Source of the DNA: Neoscytalidium dimidiatum
Lineage: Eukaryota; Ascomycota; Dothideomycetes; Botryosphaeriales; Botryosphaeriaceae
Direction: 5' to 3'
Assembly: GCA_037367355.1 (NCBI GenBank)
Contig: CM074699.1
Location: 3,038,001 to 3,102,000 of the forward strand
DNA length: 64,000 nucleotides
Shown here: piece by piece, positions 33,762-45,456 of the stretch
Position numbering within the stretch: the stretch's first letter is position 1
Layout: the number at the start of each line of letters is the position of its first letter
The notes under the pieces: generated by a model
Databases searched by the model: none
What the model saw: only the letters and a program-made list of their open reading frames with translations
What the model was told of the DNA's origin: nothing
Program-made: the position numbers and the translations under genes

Positions 33762-35105
33762 GGTTGTTTACTTGGCAGGGATGGTATCTCACGCAAAAGT
33801 AATGTGAGCGCAGGATCCACGGGTGGAAAAACAGGCTTATTTGTACCCGACGCTTCCCGTCACATCTGGTACCGATGACTTGGGTGCGGACAGAAACTCG
33901 CATCTCACCGAAAGATAAACCAATCATCGTAGATCGAAGCGGCAGGGGTCTCGTATACGGCTTTGCATCCACGAGGGTAAAACGTAACCTCAGAGCACAA
34001 TGCATCGTGGAGCAGACCAAGAGAGAATCATCCACCTCGTCTTTTGCTTTTTTTTGGGGGCCGTGATAGTCATCTTAATTTGCTTTTGTGCTGTGCAACT
34101 TCAGCTGAAAAAGCTCGGCGGTTGCTACCGCATGTGGAATCAAGACCCACAATAGACTCGACAATTTATACGGAAGTGGACGCATGCAGCAACACACGGA
34201 TGTTGCGTCCGCGATTCGGACACATGACGCAAGGATCTGCAAGAAGTGAAATCTGTCAACTTTTAAGCTTCTCAGTAGACTACATATTCAATGGCTCTGA
34301 TTGGCAATTGACCTTCGGAATCATATAGAAAAATGGGCAATTCTGGAAAAGCAAGATAACGTGAGTTGGCGAGGTACACTGGTGATGAATACACAGTGGC
34401 TTGATTAAAACTCCAGTGGAAGCCCCGTAACATACACGTAGATGTCTTTGGGCTGCTCTTATAGTATGCGAGCAAGGTTGGAAAAGAGACATTGCTAATG
34501 CCGAAGTAGTAGCTATCAGAGTATTCTCAATACAGAAATAAACTGTCATTTTAACACTTTTCACCCTTAAAAGGTGTTTTAAATATTAGCCAGCAGTGAA
34601 GATGTACCTAAAGAACGGTGCATATGAGTCGTCTATAGCATAGTACGGAAATAAACAAGCTCAAAGTGTCCAACGAAAGAGCCCTCTACTAATTACGCGC
34701 TAAAAGTATGGGCTCTCCAACGTTAACCCAATTGGATTTGTAGAAATACCCAGAAGTATGTAATTGATTTTCCGGCCATTTACCGCTCAAAATATATGGT
34801 AATCCGCGATTGGAGTAAAAGCAACGTGACATCATTCGATAGAGAGGAACAAATCACTGGGCTTATTTGTAATGCACAGCCAATAAAGTAGCACCACTTT
34901 TATCATTTGATGGATAATTGAAAGCCGAGCAGCTAATCCAGTCATCACTAAATGCAGCTTTAGGCTGCACTATATCTTTAGGCTTCTGCCATTCCTCAGT
35001 TGGGCACCTCATTAATTTTTATTTGGTTTGTTCCTGCTGATATTGAAATAATGCCTCTCTTTTTTTTTTTTTTTAACGAAATGTCATTCCTGTGATAAGC
35101 TTCTA
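33762..35105. other. gene-poor, no coding signal
   Basis: About 1.34 kb of moderately AT-rich sequence with poly-T near 35062-35076. No frame resembles a known family. It may hold the promoter of the TENA gene and decayed sequence. Confidence 0.45.
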
Positions 35106-36204
35106 ATGTCCTCAATCACGTTCAGCTCGGTTGGCGACGTAATGGCAGTATGTGGGATCGTCCGCAGCCTTGCTCGAGCTGTGAATGAAATCAAAGGATC
35201 TTCAGCATAACACAGGAACGTCGTCAAAGAGCTCAACTCCCTTGAGGAGACACTGTGTGTAGTTGAATAACTATCTGGCGTTATTACGTCACTACAGCAG
35301 AGCGATTTCCAACAATGCCTTAAAGCTGCAATGCAACGTCGACAAGTCATCGAACCATTTCTGGGGACCATTCAAAAGTATCAGAAGCATGTATTCGAGA
35401 ACAATCCTCGAATTCCGTGAAAGATTCCTTTCTCAAAGTCAGGTGGCATATGTCCGAGCGCGAGGCCACGGCGCAATAAAGGTCTGAGATGAGCTCCCAT
35501 GGCCACTCGATCATGATCAGCCTATACATAGCTCAAGTGTAAGATGTCCAAGCAGCTTCTTTCGGACCCCTCATGCTGATGGGATGGATTAGCAAAGATA
35601 CAAGAACGCAGGGGAGCGCCCTAGAAACTCGGTTCAATAAATTGAAGCAAAGCAATGATTCCCATGCGAAGGCCGTAAGCGTGCAGGTTGCTACAAGTAT
35701 GCGGGACGAGTACAAGCATTTCTTTCTGCGGACATCAAGCGCGTTGGTCTGTTTCCTCACGAATGTCGCGAGCATGCTTGACAAATCCATGAACATCAAC
35801 TACCTCATATTCGAAGCTATCGCCCAACTTCAAGCTTCATTATCGCTTAAAAATGAGCGATATATGAGCCAGCAACCTTGGATCTTGGAGAACTCGATTG
35901 GCCGCGTTACTCCAGTGCACAAAGACTTTGTCAACTCTTGGGAAGTACGTCGTCTGCCTCTAATTCTGCTAAATGGGAGAGCTAACATTCATTACAGGAT
36001 TTTGAAGGAGTTGTAAAAGCGTGTTTCCACATTTGCCAGATTTCTCAAAAATTGAGAAAAGAGATTACTATTACGAGGAGCCAGCAACCGGATCAACTGT
36101 GGATCAGAATCTACATTGAGAATCTGCACTCATGCCTGGCCAGATGCATTACATGGGTATATTGTTTGAAGACGATCACGACGAACGAAGTGACGCCCGA
36201 GTGA
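35106..36204 (+). pseudogene. decayed STAND/NLR-type N-terminal domain protein
   Basis: Starting at ATG 35106, the plus strand gives MSSITFSSVGDVMAVCGIVR, then KELNSLEETL and later RRQVIEPFLGTIQKYQKH. After a frame change it gives VRWHMSEREATAQ followed by RSEMSSHGHSIMISL. From 35573 it gives a helical stretch ending WILENSIGRVTPVHKDFVNS. A clean intron (GTACGT ... GCTAAC ... TTACAG, about 35944-35998) leads to DFEGVVKACFHICQ and the end at 36204. This is the order of the fungal N-terminal domain found alone or in front of NACHT/other STAND modules. At least four TAA stops and one frame change make it inactive. Several stops could come from CAA by C-to-T change. Confidence 0.65.
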
Positions 36205-36997
36205 CGCGTCCGTGTTGTCAGTTCATTGCTACCGAGGGAAGTGAATCCCTGTCTGTTGGCATGCCATGAACATTAATATAAGAGCCAGATCTTATTTTGC
36301 TGAATCCCTTCTCACGGGCTTCGATAGTGAAAAATGCGGACTGCTTTACCAACACATTGCTGATACGAACGAAGGAGCGAAAACATCGACGATCGCATCA
36401 CATCAACCACGACAGTCAGAAAAGCCACGGGGATGCAACAAAAGCATGCGCTGTTCGAAATAACATGACCCATACCATATCAATCATTTCAAATGTTTCC
36501 GGTGATCTCTCAGCGAAGGCCAGACGACACGGAATGGCCGAGGAAAGCTGGGAGTACGTAGTAACAACGATTTGAGAAATGAAAGTGAAACCGTGCTGCG
36601 GGGGCAATGCAACATGTATTGGCCATGGTCTGAATGTGGATGTGTTGAGGAAGCTAAGTGCTTCGCTGGAAGTATCCAAGGTGAAAATAGTTGAGGCTCA
36701 TGAAAAGAAATTTTTGCTTGTTCTTATGAACTTTTGATACGATGAAGTGAAGAGACAAACCTTATCATCTAAGCGTCTTAATCAATGAGATGCTTATGAT
36801 GCTAATGCAATATGGATACAATCATAGCTGACGTCCAAATACACTAATGCGAAGGTCCAGCCACCATTCATCGTTGGTATCGACATATGTCTATTCCTCT
36901 TTTTGGTATTTCGCTAATGTATGAAACATCCCACACCGATCCCGCCCATTTTTACAATTGGTATACAACATTAAAACTTCATAACCGTGCCAGAATT
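36205..36997. other. intergenic
   Basis: About 790 bp; no gene supported. It includes the 3' region of the sugar transporter. Confidence 0.5.
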
Positions 36998-38720
36998 TTA
37001 CAACTCCCTTTCCACGATCTTCGTAGGTAGATCCTTCGCCGCCTTCGCCTCGGTCGTAGTCTGATAGTCCTTCCACCGCCACATGGGGACGCCAGCATCG
37101 TAAATCTCGTCGATCTCGGCGAATGTGCGGCCCTTGGTCTCGGGCATGAGGAAGAAGACGAACAGGATGATGCCGACCATGCACCCGGCGAAGATCAGGT
37201 ACGTCTTGGCGCCCAACCCGGCACCATCGGCGGCGGTCAATTGAGGAACGGCGACGGTGGTGATCACGGCGGTCGTTTGCGCCCAGGCGATCGTGTACGA
37301 CATGGTGTAGGAGCGTAGCTTGATGGTGGCGATTTCGGAGGGCATGACGTTGGAGAGGGAATAGAAGGACGAACTGTGCAGACTTGTCAGCAAGAATCTC
37401 ACCACCAGGGATCCAAGGGTTGCGCATACGCCCAGAAGAAATTAAAAATGAAAGACAGAGCTGCGATGCCCAGGGCTTTCTGGCGGTCTCCGGCGTCGAA
37501 GGCGAGGCCGCCGGCGGCGACGTCGCAGAACAGGAGCATGAACATTCCGAACAACGCAAGCGGGCGGCGGCCCAGACGGTCAATCAGCAGCGGCGCAACA
37601 ATCGTACCGGCCAGCGTGCAGCACGAAGCGATGATGGTGAGAGCAAAGGGCGAGGCGACGCCGATCTCGACGAGGAAGACGGTGGCGTAGGTGGTGGACA
37701 GGAAGACGCCGGAGCACTGGTTGAAGGAGAAGAAAGAGCCGGCAGTAATCGTACGCTTGATGTTCTTCCGATCGAAAATGCTCCAGACAGAAACTTCCAT
37801 GGCCTGGTTGCGCTCGTTTTCTTCGCAAAGCTGCATGACGCGCAGCTCGTCGCGGACCTCGGCGTCGCTGAAGCCGCGCAGCTTGCGCAGCGAGGCGTAC
37901 GCCTCGTCCATCCGCCCCTTGCCGATCAACCACTGCGGGCTTTCCGGCAGGATCGCCGTCAGCGGGATCAGGATCACGGGCAGGCAGCACTGCACGGCGA
38001 GCGGCACCATGTACGACAGCTTGTCCGTGCGCGTGTGAGTAGCATAGACGACCAGCGTAGCGACGACGCCAGCAAGCAGGTTCATGACGTTGATAGAGGC
38101 GACGACGGTGCCGCGGATGGCCACGGGCACGGTCTCACCCAGGTAGAGCGGCGCGGTCGAGTTGGCGATGCCCATGACGAAGGCGTTCCAGAAGCGGCCG
38201 ATGATGAAGGCGGCTAGGTTCGGCGCGAACAGCTGCAGGAAGCAGCCGCCGATCGAGATGAAGTACGCGCCCACGAGCGGCCATTTGCGCCCGAACTTGT
38301 TGTTGAGCGGGTAGGCCGCGAGCGCGCCAAGGATGGAGCCGACCAGCGGCACGGCGAGCAGCAGGTTCTGGTTGCGCGCGGTGAAGACGAACTCGTTGGT
38401 CGTCGGGTTGCGGCCCTGATACTTGCCGACCTGCGCAGCGTGGAAAAAAAAAAAACGGAGAGTCAGAATTGCCTATTGGGGAAAATTGGCACGTGAGAAC
38501 TTACAAAGGGCTCGAGGGCGATGATGGGCGAGATGACTTTGTCGTCGAAGCCGAACAGGAAGGATGCGGCGGCGAAGGTGGTGCAGGTGGCGATCAGAAA
38601 GGGGTTGACCGCCTTGCCCTCCTGCTTGACGTCGACGTGCTCGTGGTACACCACCTCGCCATCCGAGTCGGACTTGGCCTTCTCCGTCGCCATGACGCTC
38701 TGATCGATTTCCTTGGACAT
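36998..38720 (-). CDS. MFS sugar (hexose/disaccharide) transporter
   Basis: Three exons (38505-38720, 37430-38430, 36998-37382) join in frame to 533 residues. It has the sugar-porter signatures: NNKFGRKWPL after TM2, PLYLGETVPVAIRGT in the TM4-5 loop, PESPQWLIGKGR in the central loop, DRLGRRPLALFG after TM8 and PETKGRTFAEIDEIY after TM12. Twelve hydrophobic stretches are visible. It should sit in the plasma membrane and take up a sugar by proton symport. Intron 1 has a long poly-T before the acceptor, and intron 2 is 47 nt. It lies 780 bp downstream of a GH32 gene on the same strand, which suggests sucrose, raffinose or a fructan breakdown product as substrate; this is inference. The stop at 36998 is followed by gene-poor DNA. 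Confidence 0.88.
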
Positions 38721-39498
38721 TTCGGCGGGACGGGGTGGGCAGCGCAATGCACTACTCTGCGGGCGGGCTGCGGTGTCGGGCGGGAGAGGACGGTTGGGGA
38801 ATTGCTCGCCCTCGAAGGATTGGGGCCGGGTGAGGATGACGCAGTGGAGCAGCAGATTCTGGGGGAGGCTCTATAAGGTTATATATGCAATGCAAGCGCG
38901 AGGTCGATGACCCGGGGCACGCGAATCTCCACGCGGAGTGCAGCTGGGACCGCTTGGGACCGCTTGGGACGACCAGCGAGTCGGGCGCCAAGGCCCAGAC
39001 CGGGGCTGGGGTTTGGCTCGTCGAAGGTTGTAGGCTTGCGGCAGCCTCCAGGTGCCCGGGGAATCTGGGGTGCGTCAGTCCTGAAGGAGAAATTTCGGAG
39101 GGGTGCCCGAATAACATTTACCCCGTGGAAGCCAGGCACGGCGAAATTGCTGCTGCAGAGAAGGCCTCCAGGTAAGGCCTTCTGGAAGCGCATCAGCCTT
39201 AACCGCTTCTGTGGCGCTCGGCTGGGCTGACGCGAGCGTGACCACCACTCGTTTGAAGGCGCCGCCCCCTGGATACGAACGCATGGCCAAAATTATCAAG
39301 AGGCCTCCAGCAGGGCGCCATCAGTGCGTCGCGATGCATTGGGTTTGAAGGAAGTCAAAAAGCATGCATTACTATTTGCGCCGTTTGTCCATGCGCTGGA
39401 CGTCATCATAGCCGTCTATTTACCCAGACCAGCCCATTCTAAGACTTGAACCCATGCCAGTGGTTTCGTTTTCACCCCACAGTTTCAAAAATAAGCAT
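38721..39498. other. intergenic, sugar-transporter promoter
   Basis: About 780 bp between the transporter start and the GH32 stop. GC-rich; contains a CCCGGGG run near 39057-39063 that fits a CreA-type SYGGGG core. No coding signal. Confidence 0.4.
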
Positions 39499-41394
39499 CT
39501 AAGCACACGCCAGTCCATCCCAGACCGAGCACTCGGTGACCACCGCTGCCGATTCTTGCACACCTGCCTCCGATTCTGCGAAGACGGAGAGCCCAACGCT
39601 CCGGGCGTCGGGAGTGTAGATCCTTGTCGTCACGGCGGTACGCTCGTTGACGAAGATCTCAAGCACGCTACCGTCGTAGAAAGCATGCACCTGCAGCTTC
39701 TCCTCCGACTCCTGTCCCGTGGCCACGTCCCGCATCGTGAACAGCGTATGCGGAGCATGCTCCGTCTGCAGCTTCACGGAAGAATCCGCGGTAACGAGGT
39801 CGGGACGCTCCACGGCGAAATCCTCCTCCACTGGGCTCCAGTAGAGCTTGGTGTGGGACTTCAGATCTGTACGAGAGTTAGCTTTCTCCGTCGTGAAGGA
39901 GGCGGATGGGGCCACGCGGTGGGATGACGAACCTTCGGAGTGGTAGATGGCAAGCCCAACGCGCTTGCAGGTCTGTGCAACGGAGAACTCGGCGTGCACC
40001 TCCCACCTGGACGTCTTCAGAGGGATCTGAATTCCGCCGTCCAGGGGTCCGAGCGAGGCCACGGGTAAGGTGGTCTGCTTCGCGGAGCGGCGTAATTGCT
40101 GGAGTCTCCGGTCGGGAGAGATTCTGAGCGTGCGGACGGTGGAAGTGCCATGAGCATCGGGCTCGGCCTGAATTGACGTAATGGCCTTGAGGTCAGACCT
40201 GCGGGCCTTGTGGACGTGGCGGAGGGTCAAGAGACTGGCAACTCTTGGCAGCGAGAGACAACCACTCCACTGCTGCTTGATCTGGAGATCGACGGGGAGA
40301 TCTTCGTCGGTGATCCAGCCGATGACCGTCTGCTGCTGCGCCTCGGGGTCCCAGAATCCGTTGGCGGCGTAGAAAAGTCCGTGGTCGAAAACTCCGCCAT
40401 ACGAGTAATCCACCAGAGAGTCGGCAGTTGTCCTGTTCTCCTGAGACTTGATCTCTCCGGCGACCCACAGTTGGCCGCGAGGCGTACGCTTGCTGCCCTC
40501 CTGGCGGTAGATGGACTTGCAGCCTTCGGCGCCAAGAATTAGGAACTCCTGGGAAGTACCCTCGCCATCCTCCAGCGTCATGAAGTTGGTGACCTCCCAG
40601 TTCACACCAAGATCACCAGACCAGTGAGATGGGCTTTTGTTGAGTCCGACGTCAATCAGCGGACCCAGATATTCCCATTTGGTCAAGTCTGACTCATCCA
40701 CGGCGTAGAGAAAGACGGTGGGGGTTTTGTCGATGATGCCGCCGGAAATTGTTGCGAAAAGCTTGCCTTCCGCGTACTTGCCGCCCAGAGCCTTGCTCAT
40801 CGTCGTCCAGGGCGCAACGTAAGGGTCCCTCCAGCCAGTTACCGGGACATGCTTCGGAGGGCCGTCCAGAATTGGGTTTGCCGATGGCTTTGACCAAGTC
40901 TTGCCGCCGTCTTTTGAAATTGCAATTGCGAGCTTCTCGCTGCCGATGTTGTAGGGAAGCGTGTAGTGAATAGGGAGCTTGCTGACGGCCGTGTAGATAT
41001 ACGTCAAAGTACCGTCTTGAGCACCATCGGGGGCCGTGGGACGGAAGCAGCCGGTAAAAACACCGGCGTGGTCGTAGGCGGTATCGCGGCTAACGGTGGG
41101 TTTGGGCGCAACCTTCCAGTTCACCAAGTCCGAGGAAGTTGAATTGCCCCAGACGATATCGCCCCATTCAGCGCCGTTCGGATTCCACTGGAATCCAATA
41201 TGATACTGGCGGCGAACGGGATCGTAGCCGGGAGCGCATGGGTCGTTCATCCAGCCAATAGGCGCGATAATGTGGTACGAAGGCCTCCATCTCGAGAAGT
41301 CATCCTGCTCGGGGATGATTGTGACTTGAGGCTCGTTCTTGGACTCGTGCGGGAGGTAATCGGTAGCGCGCTCGATAAGGACGGCGCCAGACAT
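39499..41394 (-). CDS. GH32 beta-fructofuranosidase (intracellular invertase/fructosidase type)
   Basis: A 631-residue intronless frame starting MSGAVLIERATDYLP at 41394. The GH32 catalytic blocks are present: WMNDPCAPG (nucleophile Asp about residue 51), TGWRDPYV (transition-state stabilising RDP), and NWEVTNFMTL (position of the acid/base Glu). A C-terminal beta-sandwich ends with DGSVLEIFVNERTAVTTRIY. No signal peptide follows the ATG, so the enzyme looks intracellular, as in the SucB-type invertases of Aspergillus that also make fructo-oligosaccharides (family knowledge). The usual WMNDPNG is WMNDPCAPG and the usual E-C pair is E-V, so activity and specificity may differ. The gene lies between a sugar transporter and a Zn2Cys6 regulator, all on the minus strand. 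Confidence 0.88.
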   Translation of the reverse strand: MSGAVLIERATDYLPHESKNEPQVTIIPEQDDFSRWRPSYHIIAPIGWMNDPCAPGYDPVRRQYHIGFQWNPNGAEWGDIVWGNSTSSDLVNWKVAPKPTVSRDTAYDHAGVFTGCFRPTAPDGAQDGTLTYIYTAVSKLPIHYTLPYNIGSEKLAIAISKDGGKTWSKPSANPILDGPPKHVPVTGWRDPYVAPWTTMSKALGGKYAEGKLFATISGGIIDKTPTVFLYAVDESDLTKWEYLGPLIDVGLNKSPSHWSGDLGVNWEVTNFMTLEDGEGTSQEFLILGAEGCKSIYRQEGSKRTPRGQLWVAGEIKSQENRTTADSLVDYSYGGVFDHGLFYAANGFWDPEAQQQTVIGWITDEDLPVDLQIKQQWSGCLSLPRVASLLTLRHVHKARRSDLKAITSIQAEPDAHGTSTVRTLRISPDRRLQQLRRSAKQTTLPVASLGPLDGGIQIPLKTSRWEVHAEFSVAQTCKRVGLAIYHSEGSSSHRVAPSASFTTEKANSRTDLKSHTKLYWSPVEEDFAVERPDLVTADSSVKLQTEHAPHTLFTMRDVATGQESEEKLQVHAFYDGSVLEIFVNERTAVTTRIYTPDARSVGLSVFAESEAGVQESAAVVTECSVWDGLACA

Positions 41395-41924
41395 GTTGAG
41401 CGGGCGGTAGCGAAAGCGGGGACGGCGGCTGCGGCTGAGACACGCGCGCTGGGGCAGAGAGACAGCAGGAGGAGAGGTTCGAGGGCGAGCGAGGGTGTGG
41501 CAGAGTGTTTGTTGAAGGCGTGACGTAGGTATTTTAGCCAGACGCGCGCAGACGCGCTGCTCACAGCAGGGCCAGCAGCGCGCCTCGAGTACCTGCGTAC
41601 CTGAGTGGCCAAACTGAGGTTCACGATGCGCAGGGGCCGAGGCCAAGGGCGAAGTGGCCGAACGGGGAAATGCGCCGGAGAAACCTCCACCAAGGAATCC
41701 CCGACGTTTCGCCCCCATCCTCCTCCACGTCTGCATTCCCCGTGTCCATCATCTCCGGATCTCGCGCGACATGTCAAGCCATGTCAGCCGACCCCACACG
41801 CCCGCACGTTTTTCTTGAAGCCTGGGGCCCCGAGTTGGCTCAGCCCCGGGTTGGCGTGACATCAGCTCCGCCGTTTCAGCGGCAAGGCCCAAGCAAATCC
41901 ATGCACATCATCGTGCCAAGCGCC
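41395..41924. promoter_or_regulatory. GH32 promoter region with CreA-like sites
   Basis: 530 bp between the GH32 start and the regulator stop. It contains CTGGGG (41822-41827) and CCCCGG (41844-41849), both fitting the SYGGGG core of the glucose repressor CreA. Several CGG triplets crowd 41401-41434, but none has the CGG-N8-CGG spacing expected for an InuR-type factor. Confidence 0.35.
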
Positions 41925-44079
41925 TCAAATGCCGTCAACTGCCAGCTCGTGCCCCACAAGTGTCGCCAGCTTGCCAAGGAACGGGTGTTGGCCCGCGCGG
42001 ATCTTCTTGAAGAAGTCCAGAAAGCCGTGGATGAGCGGATCCGACGGAGGCACTGGTGCACTCGTGCTGTTGAACGCATGCGGCGACAAGGACATGCGCT
42101 CAGCCGCGGATGCTCCGTAGCACATGGTTTCGCCGTACCGCTTAGCCGCCACCGCGCTCTCGATGATGCAGTACAGCTTCTCAATCTGGCCCCGCGTCAG
42201 CTCGTGTCCTCGCTTCACTTCTCACGAACATACCGTGCCAACGCCATGGACTTCTATCGCCGACAGAGACAGTCCCTGGCAGACCCGTAGCGTGTTTTCA
42301 GCGATGTTCACTGCCTGATATACCCGCAGCGCAGGGTGGTCTGCCTGCGGGGAGATGATCCTATGCGAGAGGCAGAGGTGCCAAAAGCGGTTCTGCAGCC
42401 ACTGCTCGTTCACCATAAGATCGGCCACTTGCGTGTCCTTGAGCGTGGCACTCATGAACCAGGTCGGCGGAGAGTTGGCGAACAGCGGCTCGGGAGAAGG
42501 TAGCCCGCCGCCGTTCTGCATGCTGTGTCGGGTAAGGTTTTGATAGATGGAAATGGCCGTTGATTCGTCGAGGAAGCGGCATCTGCCGCCCGACTTGTCG
42601 CATTGGTTATTCCAACATCGAACAAAGTTCTCGTCAATTGGATCGAACAACGTCATAAGCCTAAGCAGACCTAGCATGCCACTGGACTCGGCCTCATCGT
42701 GGATGACGATACCCAAGCTATCGTTGTCCGAAGCCGCCGAGACGGACTCGAGCAACGACCGCGTCTCCATGCTCGGATGCCCGAGGAAAGTGATGGGATG
42801 CTTCTTTTCTAGCGCGTAGGCCCTGCATCTCGTTAGCTGGCAGAGCAGACACACGTCGGTTCCCGGTTTCCCCGCACCTCTCGGTAACAGATAGAAGATA
42901 GTAGATTCTGAGCCGCTGCTGCTTCTGGTCCGCCTCGCAGTTGGTGTAGCACTCGGCGCGGCCCAGGCCGAACACGGACCCGAGCTCGACCGCCTCCCTC
43001 AGCCGGAACCAGGCCGCATTATGCTGGTTCCGCTGGAACAAACAGGCGAACAGGAACACGCTCGTCAGCACGGCATCGAGGGACGGGTTTTCGCCGAACT
43101 CGACCGACGCGCGCATCTTGACTGACTCGGCAAGCATAAAGTTAACCATGCTCTCCCGCGACGAGGCTGAAGACCACTCGCTGATGCGAACGGGCTGGAT
43201 GAGGGAGAAAGCGCTCAGCGCCAACAGCATGGCGCCGAAGTCTGGGTTGGTGCGGTGCTCCTGGGCCAGCAGACGGGCAAAGATGGACGACCGCTTCAGG
43301 ATGGGCAGGGTGGGATAGAGGCGCTCAAAGTAGACGTCAATCCATCTGATGAGGTTCTCGTCGGTGATGCCCATGGGCCAGATGCTGCTGGTGGTGGTGG
43401 TGGCGGTGGTGGGCGGGAGGCTGGGAGGGCGCGGCATGCTGCCGGATGACGGCGGCTGCCTGGGCAACAGGGAGAACATGGAGTCATCAAAGGCGTTGGT
43501 GGGCGTTTGGGCGGGCTGGCCTGCGGAAGAGGACATGAGATACTCGTCCTCGCTGGTGGGCCAAGCATCGGCGGCGGGCTGGCCGGGCATGGGGAGCCCG
43601 CCCAGCATGTCCCAGGAGGCGCTCATGCTGGCGGCTTGCTGCTGGTCGATGCCGTCACCATCGGCGAGCTGGTGGCCGTCCTGGACGACGGGTCGGCCTG
43701 GCGAGATGGTGGTGGTGGGCGTCTGCAGCTGCTCGGCGCTCCGCCAACCCTGCTGCTGTCGGATTTCGGCTAGCCGTCTGCGGATCTGGGTCAGCCTGCG
43801 GGGGGTTGCTCTGCTACCACGTTCGTCGCGTTGCCTCAGCGTATCTACCTTCCTGCTGGGCCTCTCTTGCGGTGCGGGGTTGCATATGTGCATTCAAAGT
43901 TGCGGGCAGTGCAGCTGGCGCAGGGCTGGGTCAGGTCGCACTACCACAGGCCACTTACGTTAGTGATTCCGGCGGGGGGTTGCGGGCGTGGCGAGTGTCT
44001 CGGTCACCTTGATCTTGCGCAGCCTACACTTGTCGCATGCCTTTTTCGCTACCGACTGCTGCGATTGCGACGGGTTCAT
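41925..44079 (-). CDS. Zn2Cys6 transcription factor, candidate regulator of the sugar cluster
   Basis: Five exons (44008-44079, 43849-43940, 42878-43810, 42234-42822, 41925-42185) close in frame to 648 residues. Exons 1-2 build the binuclear zinc cluster with C-x2-C-x6-C-x5-C-x2-C-x6-C spacing (ACDKCRLRKIK joined to CDLTQPCASCTARNFECTY). The first intron cuts just before the third cysteine. A linker rich in Gln, Pro and Ser follows. The central domain (about residues 200-420) starts LIRWIDVYFERLYPTLPILK and contains the SVFGLGRAECY helix and YYLLSVTERAYALEKKHPIT, the usual fungal transcription-factor middle region. It acts in the nucleus. Its place beside GH32 and an MFS sugar porter suggests control of sucrose or inulin genes, like InuR. 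I cannot prove orthology. Confidence 0.82.
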
Positions 44080-45456
44080 GGTTGAGGGCACGCGTGATGG
44101 AGCCGGTTGGAGGATGGAAGGACAGTTGCAGCTGCGTCCGATCCAGGATTTCTTGGCCCGACCAAGCGCCGCCCAGCTCCGCCAGCGCCCCGGCCCCCAC
44201 AAATCTATCCATCCGCTTGGGGCTCGGTCACGAGATGGCGTGCTGAACACACCCCCCTCCGAGCGAGCACCTGCTCGTGGCCTCCAGACCAACACTTCAG
44301 GGGCACTGCGCGCTTTCCTCCACTTCCGCGTGTGTTATTTCAGAACTCCAATGCCATCATGCTGTCTGACCCGTGACAGGAACGGCCTGCGAATTCTGGC
44401 GCGGCAGCTCATCACGTGGCTTCAGTGTTGCGGGGTTGTATGTTCGCCCCCTTGCCGCGGCTTGAACGCGTCTCCCTCGCAAGACTCGACGCGCCCGCAA
44501 CCATTCTGACCTTCGAGCTCCTGGCTCGAACGCCCGTCCCCCCGCCCGCCTGCTTCCCCGCGTGCCACGGATCTGCCAGTGCCATTGCGCTTCGCTGTCC
44601 AGCCCGATCGACCAGCATCATCCAATCTGCGCTCTCGTCAGCCACGCTGGAGGACATTCCCACGACGTTGAATGCAGCTTGTCAACGGGCGGTCCGATGT
44701 AGGCTCTGTCGGACCTTTTCTCATCAAACCACGACTCGAGGCTCTGCTGATATTGACCGCCGCCGAGCCATCCGTCAATTGGTTTGATGTCTATAGTAGC
44801 CCCAGCAGATCTGCAATAATGGTTCGTCTCGGGAGCACGGCTTTTGCTCGTTGCGGTAGCGATTCTCGGTCGCCGTGCCTGTGCTCTTTACAGTACGTCC
44901 ACCTCATCCCGTCGCGTCTCATCATGACACCTGTCTGCTTTTTGCAGGAGCAGCTATGGAAGCCAGATGAAAAATTTGCAGCGCGAACAGCAGCACGAGT
45001 CACCGCAAGGGCGCTGCTGAGTTGGCTACAAGCTCGAACTATATTTCCCACGGCCTCTGCATGTGCTGGCCACACTGACCGCACAACTAGAAAGGGGGAT
45101 CAACATGAGGACTCTGCGCTGGCTTGTGTCAGCTCTATTGTAAGCTTTCGCTGGTGCCAGCCATATGGATCATGCTTGGAGGGTCTCTGCCCATCCTGTG
45201 CAAATCTCCAGGATTAAAATAGGGTATCCCGTCCGCACGCATCCCCTCTATTGCTCTATGCTTCTCTATTCTCCAACATGGTGCTCTCATGCCTTTAGTA
45301 GCAAGAATTGTGCTTAAGGTACTCATGGCTTCTTGTAGTGGCTTGCCCCTTGACTGTTCCCTTCTCTCATGCCTCCAGCTGTGTCTGCGCTTTTTCGTTT
45401 GTTTTCCTGTCCTACGAGTCAGCAGGCCGGTTTTCGGAATTGACGATCAATGATCC
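44080..45456. other. intergenic, 1.4 kb
   Basis: Upstream of the regulator and downstream of the Dal5-type permease. Frames at 44416-44787 and 44672-45217 (plus) have no recognisable domain and skewed composition. I do not call a gene. Confidence 0.45.

Noticed and set aside
41395..41434. InuR-type CGG-N8-CGG binding sites in the GH32 promoter
   Set aside because: The CGG triplets present have other spacings and crowd the start codon in GC-rich DNA, so they are not informative.
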